Part shown: positions 25,982 to 37,583 of the stretch, one piece after another
How positions within the stretch are numbered: position 1 is the stretch's first letter
Layout of the letters: the number at the start of each line of letters is the position of its first letter
Assembly (NCBI RefSeq): GCF_020447265.1
Contig: NZ_JAJADR010000003.1
Coordinates: forward strand, 372,001 to 436,000
DNA from: Hymenobacter lucidus
GTDB taxonomy: Bacteria > Bacteroidota > Bacteroidia > Cytophagales > Hymenobacteraceae
DNA: 64,000 bases
Reading direction: 5' to 3'
Notes under the pieces: model-generated
The model's database searches: none
The model's input: only the letters and a program-made list of their open reading frames with translations
Told to the model about the DNA's origin: nothing
Made by a program: the position numbers and the translations under genes

Positions 25982-25989
25982 TACTTTTG
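25982..25989 (+). promoter_or_regulatory. -7-like element of the NYN gene
   Basis: TACTTTTG matches TAnnTTTG exactly, but it ends only 14 bp before the ATG and no TTG lies at the proper distance upstream. A weak candidate. Confidence 0.3.
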
Positions 25990-26003
25990 CTTTACCAACC
26001 CAA

Positions 26004-26950
26004 ATGGAATATAGCCAACCCACCACCTACGGGACTATCTTAGTCGACTATGAAAATTTCTATTATTATTTCAAAAACAACTACCCTAGTCTACCCGATC
26101 CACAGGAGTGCGTTCTGGAGGCCATTCGGGGGCTGCGAGAGTATCTGCGGAAGGAGTTGAAAATAGAGCCAATCATCTTGAATGCGTATGCCGATTTTGA
26201 ACGCATTGGTCCGGCTGCACAATTAGGAGACCTTTATTTGCTCGGCGCAAACACGCGCAATGTGCTTGGAACCCAGCACAAAAATGCCGCCGACATGCAG
26301 CTGTGCATCGATGCGTTAGAAGTTCTCTATACCCGATCCGATATTCAGACATTCGTGTTCATGGCCGGCGACCGGGACTATATTCCCGTGATACAGCATC
26401 TGCGGCGCCAAGCTCGGCGAGTTGTAGTCGTGGGCTTTCGGGATTCCACCTCGGGGGGGACTTACTCCAGATTATCGGAGAGAATAGCCTCATCGATCCG
26501 CAGCTGTTACTCTCGTCGGCGCGCCGGGAAGCCTTGAAAGTATTGCGTCGTCCAACTTCTGCTGCACAAGCGCTAACTACGAAAGCCCAGGCCACAACCC
26601 CGGTGCAGGAGGGGCTAGTCACTAGCCAATCGGTGGTGAGCCCCGCCTTCCAGCCGGTTCGACCGCTCACTGATGGCGCTGTGCTGCGCTGTCTGCGCTT
26701 TCTGCTGGAGGAAGCGCAAGCCTATAGCGCACAGGAAGTTTGGCTGACGCCATTCTTTCGCAAGCTAGCCGAGGAGATGAATGAGCTAGCTGAACCCGAG
26801 CGGCGCACGCTGGTGAGTGAGCTACAGAGTGCCGGCTGTATCCGCATCGAGAAGCGTGAAGCGCAGCCACATCCTTTTTCGGTTATTATAGTCAATTACA
26901 GTCACCCGGATGTGCAAAAGCAGGGGGAGCTTTCCGGGTCAGAGGAGTGA
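26004..26950 (+). pseudogene. NYN (PIN-like) RNase-type protein, interrupted by a frameshift at a G7 run
   Basis: Two overlapping frames together encode one 315-aa protein. Frame 1 (26004-26537) carries the NYN nuclease core: LVDYENF near residue 13, NAYADFE, KNAADMQLCIDALE and FVFMAGDRDYIPVI, supplying the conserved acidic residues of this LabA/DUF88-type RNase fold. At GGGGGGG (26453-26459) the natural sequence leaves this frame. DLLQIIGENSLIDPQ, the usual continuation of the family, is read one base back and runs to 26950. Unshifted, frame 1 ends in a 25-residue Ser/Arg-rich tail. The C-terminal part (about 225-315) looks like a winged-helix module. Causes could be a sequencing error, strain-level phase variation, true decay, or -1 ribosomal slippage on G_GGG_GGG. 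Confidence 0.8.
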
Positions 26951-27040
26951 CGTAGACTAGTGCTCAAGGCCGTCGAGAACCACAAAGAGCACCAATGATT
27001 ATCTCACCCCAGTGCCCGAGCATAGGTCATATTTACCGGC

Positions 27041-27487
27041 TTACCGCGGTTTGCTGCCCTGCATTTCCCGTTGGCGCATGGGCATAGCGTCAATCGTCGT
27101 AAAAAGAGAGGACGGGGTTACCGGCTCGGTTTCGCGGCGCTTGGAGCCCCCATCTTTCCCCAACAGCACCAGCGTGAAGCCAGTGGGTGAAACACGGAGC
27201 GTTTCGGTGAGGTAGTTACGGTCGGCCGCCGACAAAGCAGTGAACAGTACTTCGCGTACCAGCAGCTCGCGCGCTTCAAGGCCGGGAGGGTCAGTGGCCA
27301 GTAGTTGCCGCTGGCGCCGCAACGCGGCGTTGTCGGAGGTAGGCGCACAGAGCAGCAGCACGCGTTTCTGCCAGCGGCTGGCCTTCAGCGAGGCCGCCAA
27401 GGATCCACCTGACTGGGCATTTACGACAGTAGACCAGAGAAAGAAGCCACTCAGCACGAGCAGCCCGCGCAAGGCAGAAGGGCACAT
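27041..27487 (-). CDS. DUF4174 family secreted protein
   Basis: A 148-aa protein with a signal peptide (MCPSALRGLLVLSGFFLW, cleaved near VVNAQ). The family's typical body follows: a thioredoxin-like first strand WQKRVLLLCAPT, a middle helix, then LVLLGKDGGSKRRE and the hallmark ending LFTTIDAMPMRQREM. The ATG at 27487 is used; a TTG six codons upstream (27505) is the alternative. DUF4174 proteins have no proven function, and the fold suggests a non-redox thioredoxin relative in the periplasm. It converges on the NYN gene and is separated by 234 bp from the arabinoxylan locus. Confidence 0.88.
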   Translation of the reverse strand: MCPSALRGLLVLSGFFLWSTVVNAQSGGSLAASLKASRWQKRVLLLCAPTSDNAALRRQRQLLATDPPGLEARELLVREVLFTALSAADRNYLTETLRVSPTGFTLVLLGKDGGSKRRETEPVTPSSLFTTIDAMPMRQREMQGSKPR

Positions 27488-27721
27488 AGTCGAATGGGAT
27501 GACAAACGAATCTGTAACGTGGCACGCGGCTGATAAGATATACCCCAGCGTTTTGCCGTACGCGCTACGGCATCTACAACAAAAACGAGGGACGCCGGCA
27601 GCAGAGTACGAGTGGGCGGGCATCAAAAAGCCAAGGACTGATTCTAACTACCCGGGGCTGGGGAAGCGTTGAGCTAATCTTGGTTGGCAGCCCGTTGATA
27701 GACTGATATACCAGCCGGTTC

Positions 27722-28678
27722 TTACTTGGCGGGCGCTACGCCGGTGAGGGTTTGCACGATGGGTTGGATGGTGCCGTCCGGGTTGTAGCGCAGGTAGTCC
27801 ACGCAGATGGAGCGCCGGTAGCTGCCGCCGGTGGGCAGGGCACCGTTGTGGTAGAAGAAGTAGCTCTTGTCCTTGTAGTCGGTGATGCCGGGGTGCGTGG
27901 TAAAGCTGTTGGGCACATTTTCCTGAATAATTCCGCGGTACGTCCAGGGACCAGTGGCGCTGGTGGCCGTGCAATACTCTATCATTTCGGGCTTGGTGCC
28001 GGCGCTGGCGTACACGAGGTAGTACAGCTTTTTGCGCTTGTACACCCAAGGGCCTTCGATGTAGTTTTTGGGCGTAATGACGTTGATGGGGCCGGCCAGC
28101 TCGGTCATGTTGTCCTTGAGCTTTACCCAGCGGCAGCTTAAGTTGCCCCAGTACATGTACACTTGCTTGTCATCGTCCACGAAAACCGTAGGGTCAATGT
28201 CGTCCCAGGCGTGGGGCTTGTCCTTGGTCATCTCATTCACAATGAGCGCCTTGCCAATAGCATCCTTGAACGGCCCAGTAGGCCGATCCGACACGGCTAC
28301 CCCGATGGCTGCGCCGCCTTGGCTGTTGTCGTCTTTCTTATGGAACGTAGACACAAACCAGTAGAACTTGCCATTGTGGTAGATGCACTGCGCCGCATAC
28401 GCATCACCGGTAGCCCAGGCAAACGTGCGCGGTGAGAGGCGCATGCCGTAATCTTTCCAGTGCACCATATCGGTGGTGGAATAGATACGCCAGTCGGGCA
28501 TTTTGTAGTTGGTTTCCTGCACCGAAGCTGTATCGTGGCCGGCGTAGAGAAACAGCGTGTCGCGGTATACCAGCGGCGCCGGGTCGGCTGTGAATACGTC
28601 TTTGATAATCGGGTTTTGCGCCTGCGAAGGCAGGTAGGCCACCAGGGTAAGCGGGGCTATAAGCCAGGTCTTTTTCAT
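27722..28678 (-). CDS. GH43 family glycosidase (arabinofuranosidase/xylosidase type)
   Basis: Last gene of the xylan-type locus; 318 aa with a signal peptide ending PSQA. It is a five-bladed beta-propeller hydrolase expected to remove arabinose or xylose side units. The GH43 triad is visible: base Asp32 in FTADPAPLV, modulator Asp162 in DDIDPTVFVDDD, and acid Glu208 in NYIEGPWVY. It has no accessory domain, unlike its three paralogues upstream in the locus. It follows the esterase gene by 64 bp on the same strand. ATG 28678 is chosen for the signal peptide; an upstream in-frame stretch to 28843 is not credible. Confidence 0.93.
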   Translation of the reverse strand: MKKTWLIAPLTLVAYLPSQAQNPIIKDVFTADPAPLVYRDTLFLYAGHDTASVQETNYKMPDWRIYSTTDMVHWKDYGMRLSPRTFAWATGDAYAAQCIYHNGKFYWFVSTFHKKDDNSQGGAAIGVAVSDRPTGPFKDAIGKALIVNEMTKDKPHAWDDIDPTVFVDDDKQVYMYWGNLSCRWVKLKDNMTELAGPINVITPKNYIEGPWVYKRKKLYYLVYASAGTKPEMIEYCTATSATGPWTYRGIIQENVPNSFTTHPGITDYKDKSYFFYHNGALPTGGSYRRSICVDYLRYNPDGTIQPIVQTLTGVAPAK

Positions 28679-28742
28679 AGGGGTCAGGTAGTGGATGGGA
28701 ATACTATATAGGCTCGTTAGGGCCGCGCGGCTGGTGAACCGC

Positions 28743-30686
<1,944 letters not shown>

Positions 30687-30749
30687 CTAGCAGGCCAGAT
30701 AATTGGTGGGAATATCAGACGGTTTGCAAGCGAGCAGCTTCTTTACCCC

Positions 30750-32096
30750 TTAGTCAAACTTGACCCAGTCAATAGCCACGGGAGTATTTGTTTTGGAGGA
30801 AACGACCAATGCATGGGTGCCGGGCTTAAAGGCTGATACAGGTGCTTTCACCTCCTGCCACTGGCTGCCTTTCGGCACGGTTACTTGGGCTAGCATCGGG
30901 CCCGTGACCCCGTCGGTGCGCAGCTGCACCGTGGCGCCTGCGGCGGCCTGCACGCGTAGCGTCACTGTTTTGAGGGCCTGTTTGCCAAAGGCTACACCGT
31001 TGTACTGCACCCAGCCCTGATTATCGGCCAACACGGTTTTCCAGCCTTGGAAGGTGTTGGCCGTATCCAGAAAGGCAATGGAAACGCCGCGGCTGCTCAG
31101 GCGGCTGTAGCGGTCTAGCTGTATTTTCTGGCGGGCGTCGGTGAGGCCTACGCCGCGCAGGGTGGGCACCACTTTGCGGATGGCCCCATCAGGCTCGAAA
31201 AACAGGCTGTCCATGCGAACCGAGCGGTTTTTGTCAAAGTTAGGCGACAAGTCATTGTGGTGATAGAACAAGTACCATTGGTTCTTGAGCTCCAGCAGGG
31301 AGTGGTGGTTGGTCCAGCAGCCGGTCGGCGACTCGTCCATGATGACGCCCTTCACCGTGAACGGGCCTAGGGGGCTGGTGCTGGTGGCGTATTCGAGGCG
31401 CTCCGTCTTGTTCTCCACGTGCGGATACGTGAGGTAGTAGATGCCCTTGCGCTCAAACACATACGGTCCTTCTTTCAGGCCTTTAGTGGGCAGCTCGCCC
31501 AGCGTAACGGGCTCCGAGGCCAGCTCCAGCATGTTGGGCTTGAGCTTGGCGGCGTAGATCTCGCCCTGCGACCAGTATAAGTAGGCCTGCCCATCCTTGT
31601 CAATCAGCACATTAGGGTCGATGCCGCGCACGCCCTTGATGGGCTGGGGCTCCGGCACGAAGGGGCCGGTGGGCTTATCGGCCACGGCCACCCCTACCGT
31701 GAAGCCCTTGATGCTGGTGGTATCCTTGGGAGTTGTGGGGAAGTAGAAATAGTACTTGCCGTTGCGCGCAATGCAGTCGGGGGCCCACATGCTGTAGCTG
31801 TTGGGCTTCACCCAGGGCACTTTGTTTTGCGTGACGATGACGCCGTGGTCGGTCCAATCGGTGAGGTTAGCGGACGAAAACACGTGATAGTCCTCCATCA
31901 CAAACCAGCCGGCCCGCCCCCGGCCGGGTGCGGCCGGAATATCGTGCGAGGGATACACGTACACCCGGCCATTGAACACCCGCGCCGTGGGGTCGGCCGT
32001 AAACTGATTGGTAATAAATGGGTTCTGAGCCTGCGCAGCGCTTCCCAGCAGGAAGGCCAGTCCGCTCAACAAATACGGCAGCTTAAGATATAGCAT
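30750..32096 (-). CDS. GH43 family glycosidase with C-terminal CBM6
   Basis: A 448-aa secreted enzyme. The signal peptide ends AAQA near residue 23. The catalytic propeller (about 25-315) has base Asp35 in FTADPTARV, modulator Asp160 in GIDPNVLIDKDG and acid Glu209 in LKEGPYVFE. The C-terminal beta-sandwich (about 325-448), ending HALVVSSKTNTPVAIDWVKFD, is a CBM6-type carbohydrate-binding module, a common partner of arabinoxylan-active GH43 enzymes. It lies between another GH43 gene (13 bp away) and the tandem esterase, so all are cotranscribed. Likely activity is alpha-L-arabinofuranosidase on xylan; beta-xylosidase remains possible. Confidence 0.94.
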   Translation of the reverse strand: MLYLKLPYLLSGLAFLLGSAAQAQNPFITNQFTADPTARVFNGRVYVYPSHDIPAAPGRGRAGWFVMEDYHVFSSANLTDWTDHGVIVTQNKVPWVKPNSYSMWAPDCIARNGKYYFYFPTTPKDTTSIKGFTVGVAVADKPTGPFVPEPQPIKGVRGIDPNVLIDKDGQAYLYWSQGEIYAAKLKPNMLELASEPVTLGELPTKGLKEGPYVFERKGIYYLTYPHVENKTERLEYATSTSPLGPFTVKGVIMDESPTGCWTNHHSLLELKNQWYLFYHHNDLSPNFDKNRSVRMDSLFFEPDGAIRKVVPTLRGVGLTDARQKIQLDRYSRLSSRGVSIAFLDTANTFQGWKTVLADNQGWVQYNGVAFGKQALKTVTLRVQAAAGATVQLRTDGVTGPMLAQVTVPKGSQWQEVKAPVSAFKPGTHALVVSSKTNTPVAIDWVKFD

Positions 32097-32108
32097 GGGG
32101 CTAGTGGT

Positions 32109-33701
32109 TTACTTGGTTCCGGTAATGGTATCCGCAATGCGGAAATAGTCGAAGTCAGCGTAGCCGCCGGCCGTCTTGGTGGCATAGTTGAACAGCCCAA
32201 ACCGGTAGCCCATAAAATGCGGCAGCGTGTAGGCCATCTTGAGCGGTGCCCCAATGGCCTTCCAGGCTTTCCCGTCGAGGCTATAGTAAAACGTGGCCAC
32301 GTCCTTGCGCTCCGTAAAGTCACATTCCGCCTTGAAATAGACGGTGTTCTGCGTGAGCGGCAGGCGTTGCAGCTCCACGGGCTTTTCCGTTTCGGCGCTA
32401 ACCATGACGATAGACTTCGCGCCGTTGCGGTAGTCCACTCCCACCAGGCCGTACCGTTTTTGCAGCAGGGCTAAGCCAGCAAAATCCCCCTCCTTGAGGT
32501 GCGACACATCCAGGGCGGTGGTGCCAGCACAGGTGGGCCCGAAGGTGCGCTGCGTGAGGGTATTGCGGGCCAGCAGGAACGTGGTGTCTACGCGGCCGGT
32601 TTTCAGGCGCAGGTAGCCTGCCCGGTCAGTGAGCGACCAGAGCGAGTTTTCGGGATTGTGGTTCCACTGCCACACCAGCGGCAGTGCGGGCTCACCCTTT
32701 CGCCGACTAAACTCATCTGAGGCTACTAGGCCAGGTATCAGGCCTTTGCTGGGCGGTAAGGGCAGTGTTTGGGGCACCTTGCCGGCCGGGCTACCCAGCA
32801 CCGGCCAGCCATCAATCCACGTCACGGGGACCAGGTACGGGATGCGGCCCACGGCGCCGTAGTCGCGGAACAGGTAGGAAAACCACTGGCCATCGGGCGT
32901 GTCGATGAGGCCGCCCTGCGCTACGCCCAGGTCTTGCAGCGCCACCCGACCTTCGTAGGGCCCCGTGAGTTTGTCGGCGCGGTGCACCACCACGGTGCGC
33001 ATGCCGTCCTTGGGCCACACAATATTGAAGAGGTAGTACTTGCCCTTGATTTTGAACAGCTGGGAGCCTTCCGCTGGCAGATTAATGTTGGGGCCGGCTG
33101 GGGCGCTGGCATTTTCAATCAGCACCTGCTCCGTGGCCCCGGGCTTCACACCGGAGGCATCGGCCCTCAGTTCAATCAGGCGCAGCTTGCCGGCACCATA
33201 CACCAGGTACACGCGGCCATCGTCGTCAAAAAACAAGGAATGGTCGTGGTAGCTGGGCTTAAACGACGCGACTTTCCAGGGGCCTTTTTCGATATTCTTG
33301 GTGGAATACACGTAGGTTTTGCCGGTCGTTTGAGCGAAGGTCGAAACGTAGTACGTGCCCTGGTGAAACCGCAGGCTGCTCGCCCACGAGCCCCGGCCGT
33401 AGGTGCTCTTGCCGTTGCGGAGCGTCAGTTCAGGGAGACTCCCCAGCGTGTCGGAGGCATAGCCGACCAGCTGCCAGTTCACCAAGTCCGTAGACTTCAT
33501 AATGGGCACGCCCGGACTCATGTGCATGGTGGTGCTGCTCATGTAGTAGGTCTTGCCCACCCGAATCATGGCCATATCCGGCACATCGGCGAAGATGACC
33601 GGGTTTTGCGCCTGCTTCACTTGCGCAGCGAGCGGCAAAACAGCAGTTGTGGCAAAGACTAATCCGAGGACAAAAGCACTTCGCTTTAGGGAGTAAGGCA
33701 T
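32109..33701 (-). CDS. GH43 family beta-xylosidase/arabinofuranosidase with C-terminal beta-sandwich
   Basis: A 530-aa secreted enzyme; the signal peptide ends LPLAAQ near residue 27. Propeller residues: base Asp42 in ADVPDMAMI, modulator Asp153 in YHDHSLFFDDDG, acid Glu211 in LPAEGSQLF. The second half (about 330-530) is the concanavalin-like domain seen in two-domain GH43 beta-xylosidases, with DFAGLALLQKRYG and FYYSLDGKAWKAIG. The ATG at 33701 (MPYSLKR) is used because it gives a proper signal peptide. It directly precedes the GH43-CBM6 gene in the operon and follows the GH97 gene. Confidence 0.93.
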   Translation of the reverse strand: MPYSLKRSAFVLGLVFATTAVLPLAAQVKQAQNPVIFADVPDMAMIRVGKTYYMSSTTMHMSPGVPIMKSTDLVNWQLVGYASDTLGSLPELTLRNGKSTYGRGSWASSLRFHQGTYYVSTFAQTTGKTYVYSTKNIEKGPWKVASFKPSYHDHSLFFDDDGRVYLVYGAGKLRLIELRADASGVKPGATEQVLIENASAPAGPNINLPAEGSQLFKIKGKYYLFNIVWPKDGMRTVVVHRADKLTGPYEGRVALQDLGVAQGGLIDTPDGQWFSYLFRDYGAVGRIPYLVPVTWIDGWPVLGSPAGKVPQTLPLPPSKGLIPGLVASDEFSRRKGEPALPLVWQWNHNPENSLWSLTDRAGYLRLKTGRVDTTFLLARNTLTQRTFGPTCAGTTALDVSHLKEGDFAGLALLQKRYGLVGVDYRNGAKSIVMVSAETEKPVELQRLPLTQNTVYFKAECDFTERKDVATFYYSLDGKAWKAIGAPLKMAYTLPHFMGYRFGLFNYATKTAGGYADFDYFRIADTITGTK

Positions 33702-33752
33702 GGCGGGAATTACCGGGGCAAGTGGGTTAGTGGCGAGGCGCATGCTCAGAAA

Positions 33753-35681
33753 CTAGGGCTGGACGACAAAGCCGCCCCGCGCCGGGAGCGTCACGCTGAT
33801 GGTGGAGCCGGCCACAGCCTGGGTGCTGAAGCTGCGGTTGGTGGCGCCATCGGTGATGAGGGTGCCCTTTTGCAGGCCTAGCTGGCTGAGGTCGAGTTGG
33901 ATGGTTTTGGGGGCGTCGGTACCGTTGATGCCGGCCACGTACCAGGCGCCGCCGGGTGCCTGGCGGGCCAGCACGGCGTACTGGCCGGGGTAGCCCGCCA
34001 GAAACTTAACATCGGCCCAGCGTGGGGGGAGCTTCTTCACAAAGTCTTGCACGTAGGCCGGCTGCGCGGCCATACCCTCGGGCACCTCTGCGTAGTGCTG
34101 AATGCCCGACTGAAACAGCACCGACAAGGCCAGCTCAAACGCATTGGAGGTGCGGCGCTGCTTGCCCCTGATTTCGGAAAACGCCATGGGCGTGAAGTCC
34201 ATCGGGCCCACCGCGTTGCGGGTGAAGGGCAGTACGGCGCAGTGCGTGGGTTCCTGGTCGGTGTTGGCCTGGTCGAAGGTCAGGAACTCGAAGCCGCGCA
34301 CGGCTTCCATCGTCATCAGGTTGGGGTAGGTACGGTTCCAGCCCCTGGGAATAGTGGCGCCATGAAAGTTAACCAGCAACCCGGCTTGGGCCGCATCGGT
34401 GAGCAGGTCGTGGTAGTAATTCATAAACGACTGCCCATCCCCACCGAAAAAGTCGATTTTTACCCCCACAACTCCCATTTGCTTGATGCGGGCAAATTCC
34501 TTGCGGCGGCTTTCGGCCTCAAATAGCACATTGGTGGGAGTTTGCGGCGCCTCGTTCCAGCGGCCATTGGAGTTATACCACACCAACAGGCCGACATTTT
34601 TGCTGCGGGCGTACTGGGCCAGCTCCTGCATTTTGTCGTAGCCAATCTGCTTGTCCCAGAGGGCGTCGACGAGGCAGTAGCCCCAGCCCATGCCAGCCGA
34701 ATAGTCGATGAAGCGGCGCTGCACATCGTAGGTGGTCTTATCGTCGCCGAGCAACACCCACGACCACGACGACTTACCGGGTGCAGCAGGCAAAGCAGCC
34801 GACTGGGCCGGCGCACTCACGTCAGTAGTCAGCGTTGATTCCACGATGGGCCGCAGCGAGTTGCCCACCACCAGCACGCGCCAGGGTGTACGCCACGGCA
34901 GCCGGCTTTCGGGCAGCAGCGCGGCCTCGAGCGTGGTGCGCTCCGGGGCCTGCGGAAAGGCAATGCTGTATTCCGCATCGGGTGCGGTGTGGGCCAGGTG
35001 GGTGCCGCTGTAGGTACGCCCCATGCCGGCCTCCGTGAGCAGCATCCAGTGCCCGCCTACTTCAAACAGCGCCGGAAACGACCACCCCTGCCCTATTGTA
35101 GAGGGCGTGCCGGCCGCAATACCACGTTGGTAGTACTCCTCATACGAGGGCTGCGTATTGGCAAAACCAGTCTGGGCTTTAGCGTGCGGGTGCAGCCAGC
35201 CTTTGGCACTGGTCGGCAAGTGAAACGTAGTGGCTTCCGCCGAAATGCGCTGCACTTCCTGGCTGTTGCCTTCCACCACGTACTGAAACGCTACCCCATC
35301 GTCGGATACCTGAAACACCACGCTCAACTGCGGCCCATTGCCTTGGCGCTGGAAGTGCACCACGCGCCGGTTAGCCCGGTAGCGGCAGTTGGCCCGCTTG
35401 TCGGTGGCAAGCTGGTAGTCATCAGTTACGGTAGTTTGCTTGTCGGCTTTCGTCAGCGTGAGGCCCTGCGTGAGGTCGGCGCTGGCCAGCTGCAGGCCCA
35501 GGCGCGAGGGGCGCAGCAGCTCGGCCTGCCAGTAGCGCACGGCGTAGGTTGGCTGGCCCTGGGGAGTTATATCTACGGTTACCTGCACCGCCCCATCGGG
35601 ACTAGCAATACGGATGGGCTGGGCGGCCTGAGCCGCGGCGAGTGGTAGCACGAGCAGGCAAATGAGAGGGTATAGTCGCAT
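33753..35681 (-). CDS. GH97 family alpha-glycosidase
   Basis: A 642-aa periplasmic enzyme with a signal peptide ending AAQA. It has the GH97 layout: N-terminal beta-sandwich (about 25-275) starting SPDGAVQVTVDIT, a TIM-barrel with WVLLGDDKTTYDVQRRFIDYSAGMGWGYCLVDALWD, then a C-terminal beta domain. KIDFFGGDGQ supplies an Asp at the place used as nucleophile by retaining members (alpha-galactosidase type), and NFHGATIPRGWNRTYPNLMTMEAVRG contains a candidate acid/base Glu. On that basis alpha-galactosidase-like retaining chemistry is more likely than the inverting SusB alpha-glucosidase mode. In a xylan locus it may remove alpha-linked side sugars. Confidence 0.92.
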   Translation of the reverse strand: MRLYPLICLLVLPLAAAQAAQPIRIASPDGAVQVTVDITPQGQPTYAVRYWQAELLRPSRLGLQLASADLTQGLTLTKADKQTTVTDDYQLATDKRANCRYRANRRVVHFQRQGNGPQLSVVFQVSDDGVAFQYVVEGNSQEVQRISAEATTFHLPTSAKGWLHPHAKAQTGFANTQPSYEEYYQRGIAAGTPSTIGQGWSFPALFEVGGHWMLLTEAGMGRTYSGTHLAHTAPDAEYSIAFPQAPERTTLEAALLPESRLPWRTPWRVLVVGNSLRPIVESTLTTDVSAPAQSAALPAAPGKSSWSWVLLGDDKTTYDVQRRFIDYSAGMGWGYCLVDALWDKQIGYDKMQELAQYARSKNVGLLVWYNSNGRWNEAPQTPTNVLFEAESRRKEFARIKQMGVVGVKIDFFGGDGQSFMNYYHDLLTDAAQAGLLVNFHGATIPRGWNRTYPNLMTMEAVRGFEFLTFDQANTDQEPTHCAVLPFTRNAVGPMDFTPMAFSEIRGKQRRTSNAFELALSVLFQSGIQHYAEVPEGMAAQPAYVQDFVKKLPPRWADVKFLAGYPGQYAVLARQAPGGAWYVAGINGTDAPKTIQLDLSQLGLQKGTLITDGATNRSFSTQAVAGSTISVTLPARGGFVVQP

Positions 35682-35717
35682 AAAAGGAGGATGAAAGCGT
35701 AGCTAGCAGGCCGCGGA

Positions 35718-37388
35718 TTACTTCTTATACATGGGGTCGTGCCCCTCGTACTTCAGCCACTTGAAGGAGGCGGTGTTGGTGGTAGGCTGCCCGGCCGATG
35801 TGCCGTACATGCCGTAGAGGCAACCGATAAAGCCTCCTGCTACCTGCGTGCTCAGGAAGCGCGCATCTACCTTGTCTTTCAGCACCGTATAGTTCTTGCC
35901 ATCCTCCGAAAAGCGGAAGCTGTAGGTGTCACCGTCGGCATTGATGCGCAGCTGCACCTTGCCGGCCGCCGCCTTCAGAGGCGCTTTTGCCAACAATTCC
36001 GGGTTCTTAGCGTCAGTTGTGCTCTTGAGAAGCTGAACAACCGGCTTGCCATTCTCGACCGATTTGCAGAGGTAGTAGAAGTGCTTCTCATCCTGAAACG
36101 CTACTAGGCCGGCCGTTTCATTCGCCGCCTTAGCCGCAAAGGTCAGCTCGGTTTCGGCGCTGCCATACATATGCTGCTGGCGCTTGCCGATAAAGGCCGG
36201 GTTGCCGGTTTCGGCAACGGTTTCGGGCTTCAGCTTCAGGGTGAGGCCTTTCGCCTTGCTCAGGGAGAAATTGGTGCTATCCACGGTGCGCAGGAACAAC
36301 AGCGCCGGGTCCAGTTGCTTCTCGAAGGTGAGCGTGTAGCCAAAGTTGCCGCTCTGGGGCCGGGCGCCGGGCTGCTTCACCTCGGGGAAGTTGGCTTTGT
36401 AGCTGTATTGTACGCCAGCAGGCCCCGGGTCCATGACGGGCCACTCGTCTTTCCACACCACAGGCACAATAAAAGTCTCGCGTCCCGTATTGTAGAAATT
36501 CCCCTCGTAGGGTCGCACGGCTAGGAAAATGGCGTAGGTCTTCCCATCCGGCCCTTCCACAAACTGCGCGTGCCCGGCCGAGGTGATAGGGTCTTTGCGG
36601 TCTTTGGGCAACTCGCGTTGCGAGAGGATGGGGTTTTTCTCGTAAGGCACAAACGGTCCTAGCGGCGCCTTGCTGCGGAATACCACCTCCGTGTGGTTCA
36701 CCGACGTACCACCCTCCGCGGCATAGAGGTAGTACCAGTCGCCGCGCTTCATCAGGTGCGGGCCTTCAATCCAGACGGGCTTCTTGCTCAAGTCCACGCC
36801 CCCATTCACCACAATTTTGGCTTCGCCCACGGTCTGCAGCGTTTTTGGGTTCAGCTCAATCATCTTGATGGAGCGGTGCCCGTCGTAGAGTGGCTTGTTA
36901 TCCGGCGGGTCGCTGTTGTAGATGACGTAGGCCTTGTCGCCCTCGAAATACAGCGAGGGGTCGATGCCCTTCACTTCGGGCAGGAAAATAGGGTCGCTCC
37001 AGGGGCCGGCAGGGTTCTTGGCCGTCACTACGAAATTGCCCTTGTGGTCAATCAGCGTGCAGGTGACGTAGAACGTGCCGTTGTGGTAGTCAATGGCCGG
37101 GGCAAACAACCCGCGGGTCATCCGGTCGCCCAGAAAGTTCATCTGTGAGGGCCGGCTGATGACGTTACCCACCTGCTGCCAGTTTTTGAGGTCCCGGCTG
37201 TGCATCACCGGGATGCCGGGAAAGTAGGAAAACGTGGAATTCACCAGGTAGTATTCCGGCCCCACCTTCACGATGCTGGGGTCCGGGTAGAAGCCGGTCA
37301 GGATGGGATTAACCAAGTCAATCGATTGTGCAAACAGCCCCGCGTTTTGCAGCAGTAAGGTGGCCACGACAGCCAAGAGTTTTTTCAT
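35718..37388 (-). CDS. GH43 family beta-xylosidase with C-terminal domain
   Basis: A 556-aa secreted enzyme, first glycosidase after the SusD gene. The signal peptide ends GLFAQ near residue 21. Catalytic residues: Asp36 in GFYPDPSIV, Asp143 in KGIDPSLYFEG, Glu208 in VWIEGPHLMKRG. The motif order and the AEGGTSVNHTEVVFRSKAPLGPF segment match two-domain beta-xylosidases. The C-terminal beta-sandwich (about 340-556) contains ETAGLVAFQDEKHFYYL. ATG 37388 is preferred; 37403 (MKVTHMKK) is possible. A weak hairpin at 37527-37566 separates it from susD and may lower its expression relative to the transporter pair. Confidence 0.94.
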   Translation of the reverse strand: MKKLLAVVATLLLQNAGLFAQSIDLVNPILTGFYPDPSIVKVGPEYYLVNSTFSYFPGIPVMHSRDLKNWQQVGNVISRPSQMNFLGDRMTRGLFAPAIDYHNGTFYVTCTLIDHKGNFVVTAKNPAGPWSDPIFLPEVKGIDPSLYFEGDKAYVIYNSDPPDNKPLYDGHRSIKMIELNPKTLQTVGEAKIVVNGGVDLSKKPVWIEGPHLMKRGDWYYLYAAEGGTSVNHTEVVFRSKAPLGPFVPYEKNPILSQRELPKDRKDPITSAGHAQFVEGPDGKTYAIFLAVRPYEGNFYNTGRETFIVPVVWKDEWPVMDPGPAGVQYSYKANFPEVKQPGARPQSGNFGYTLTFEKQLDPALLFLRTVDSTNFSLSKAKGLTLKLKPETVAETGNPAFIGKRQQHMYGSAETELTFAAKAANETAGLVAFQDEKHFYYLCKSVENGKPVVQLLKSTTDAKNPELLAKAPLKAAAGKVQLRINADGDTYSFRFSEDGKNYTVLKDKVDARFLSTQVAGGFIGCLYGMYGTSAGQPTTNTASFKWLKYEGHDPMYKK

Positions 37389-37526
37389 GTGCGTTACTTT
37401 CATGCTTGTCGAGCGAAGATACATTTTGCGGGCTGTATATGCAGCCCTTGGCCTCTACGCTTCATTATCTGGGATTATCATCGGTTCTGGTTGCGGCCCG
37501 CCGGCCTGGGACTGTGCACTCACCAG

Positions 37527-37566
37527 AAAGCCGGCCCCCACCTTGAAGAAGGCAGGAACCGGCTTT
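37527..37566 (-). terminator. Intra-operon hairpin between susD and GH43
   Basis: An 8-bp perfect stem (AAAGCCGG at 37527-37534 and its complement at 37559-37566) with a 24-nt loop, 18 bp after the SusD stop (37584) on the minus strand. There is no T-run on that strand. A partial terminator or RNA-end stabiliser would explain why SusC/SusD transcripts usually exceed those of the enzymes. Confidence 0.45.
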
Positions 37567-37583
37567 TTTGGAGCTCTCAGGAG

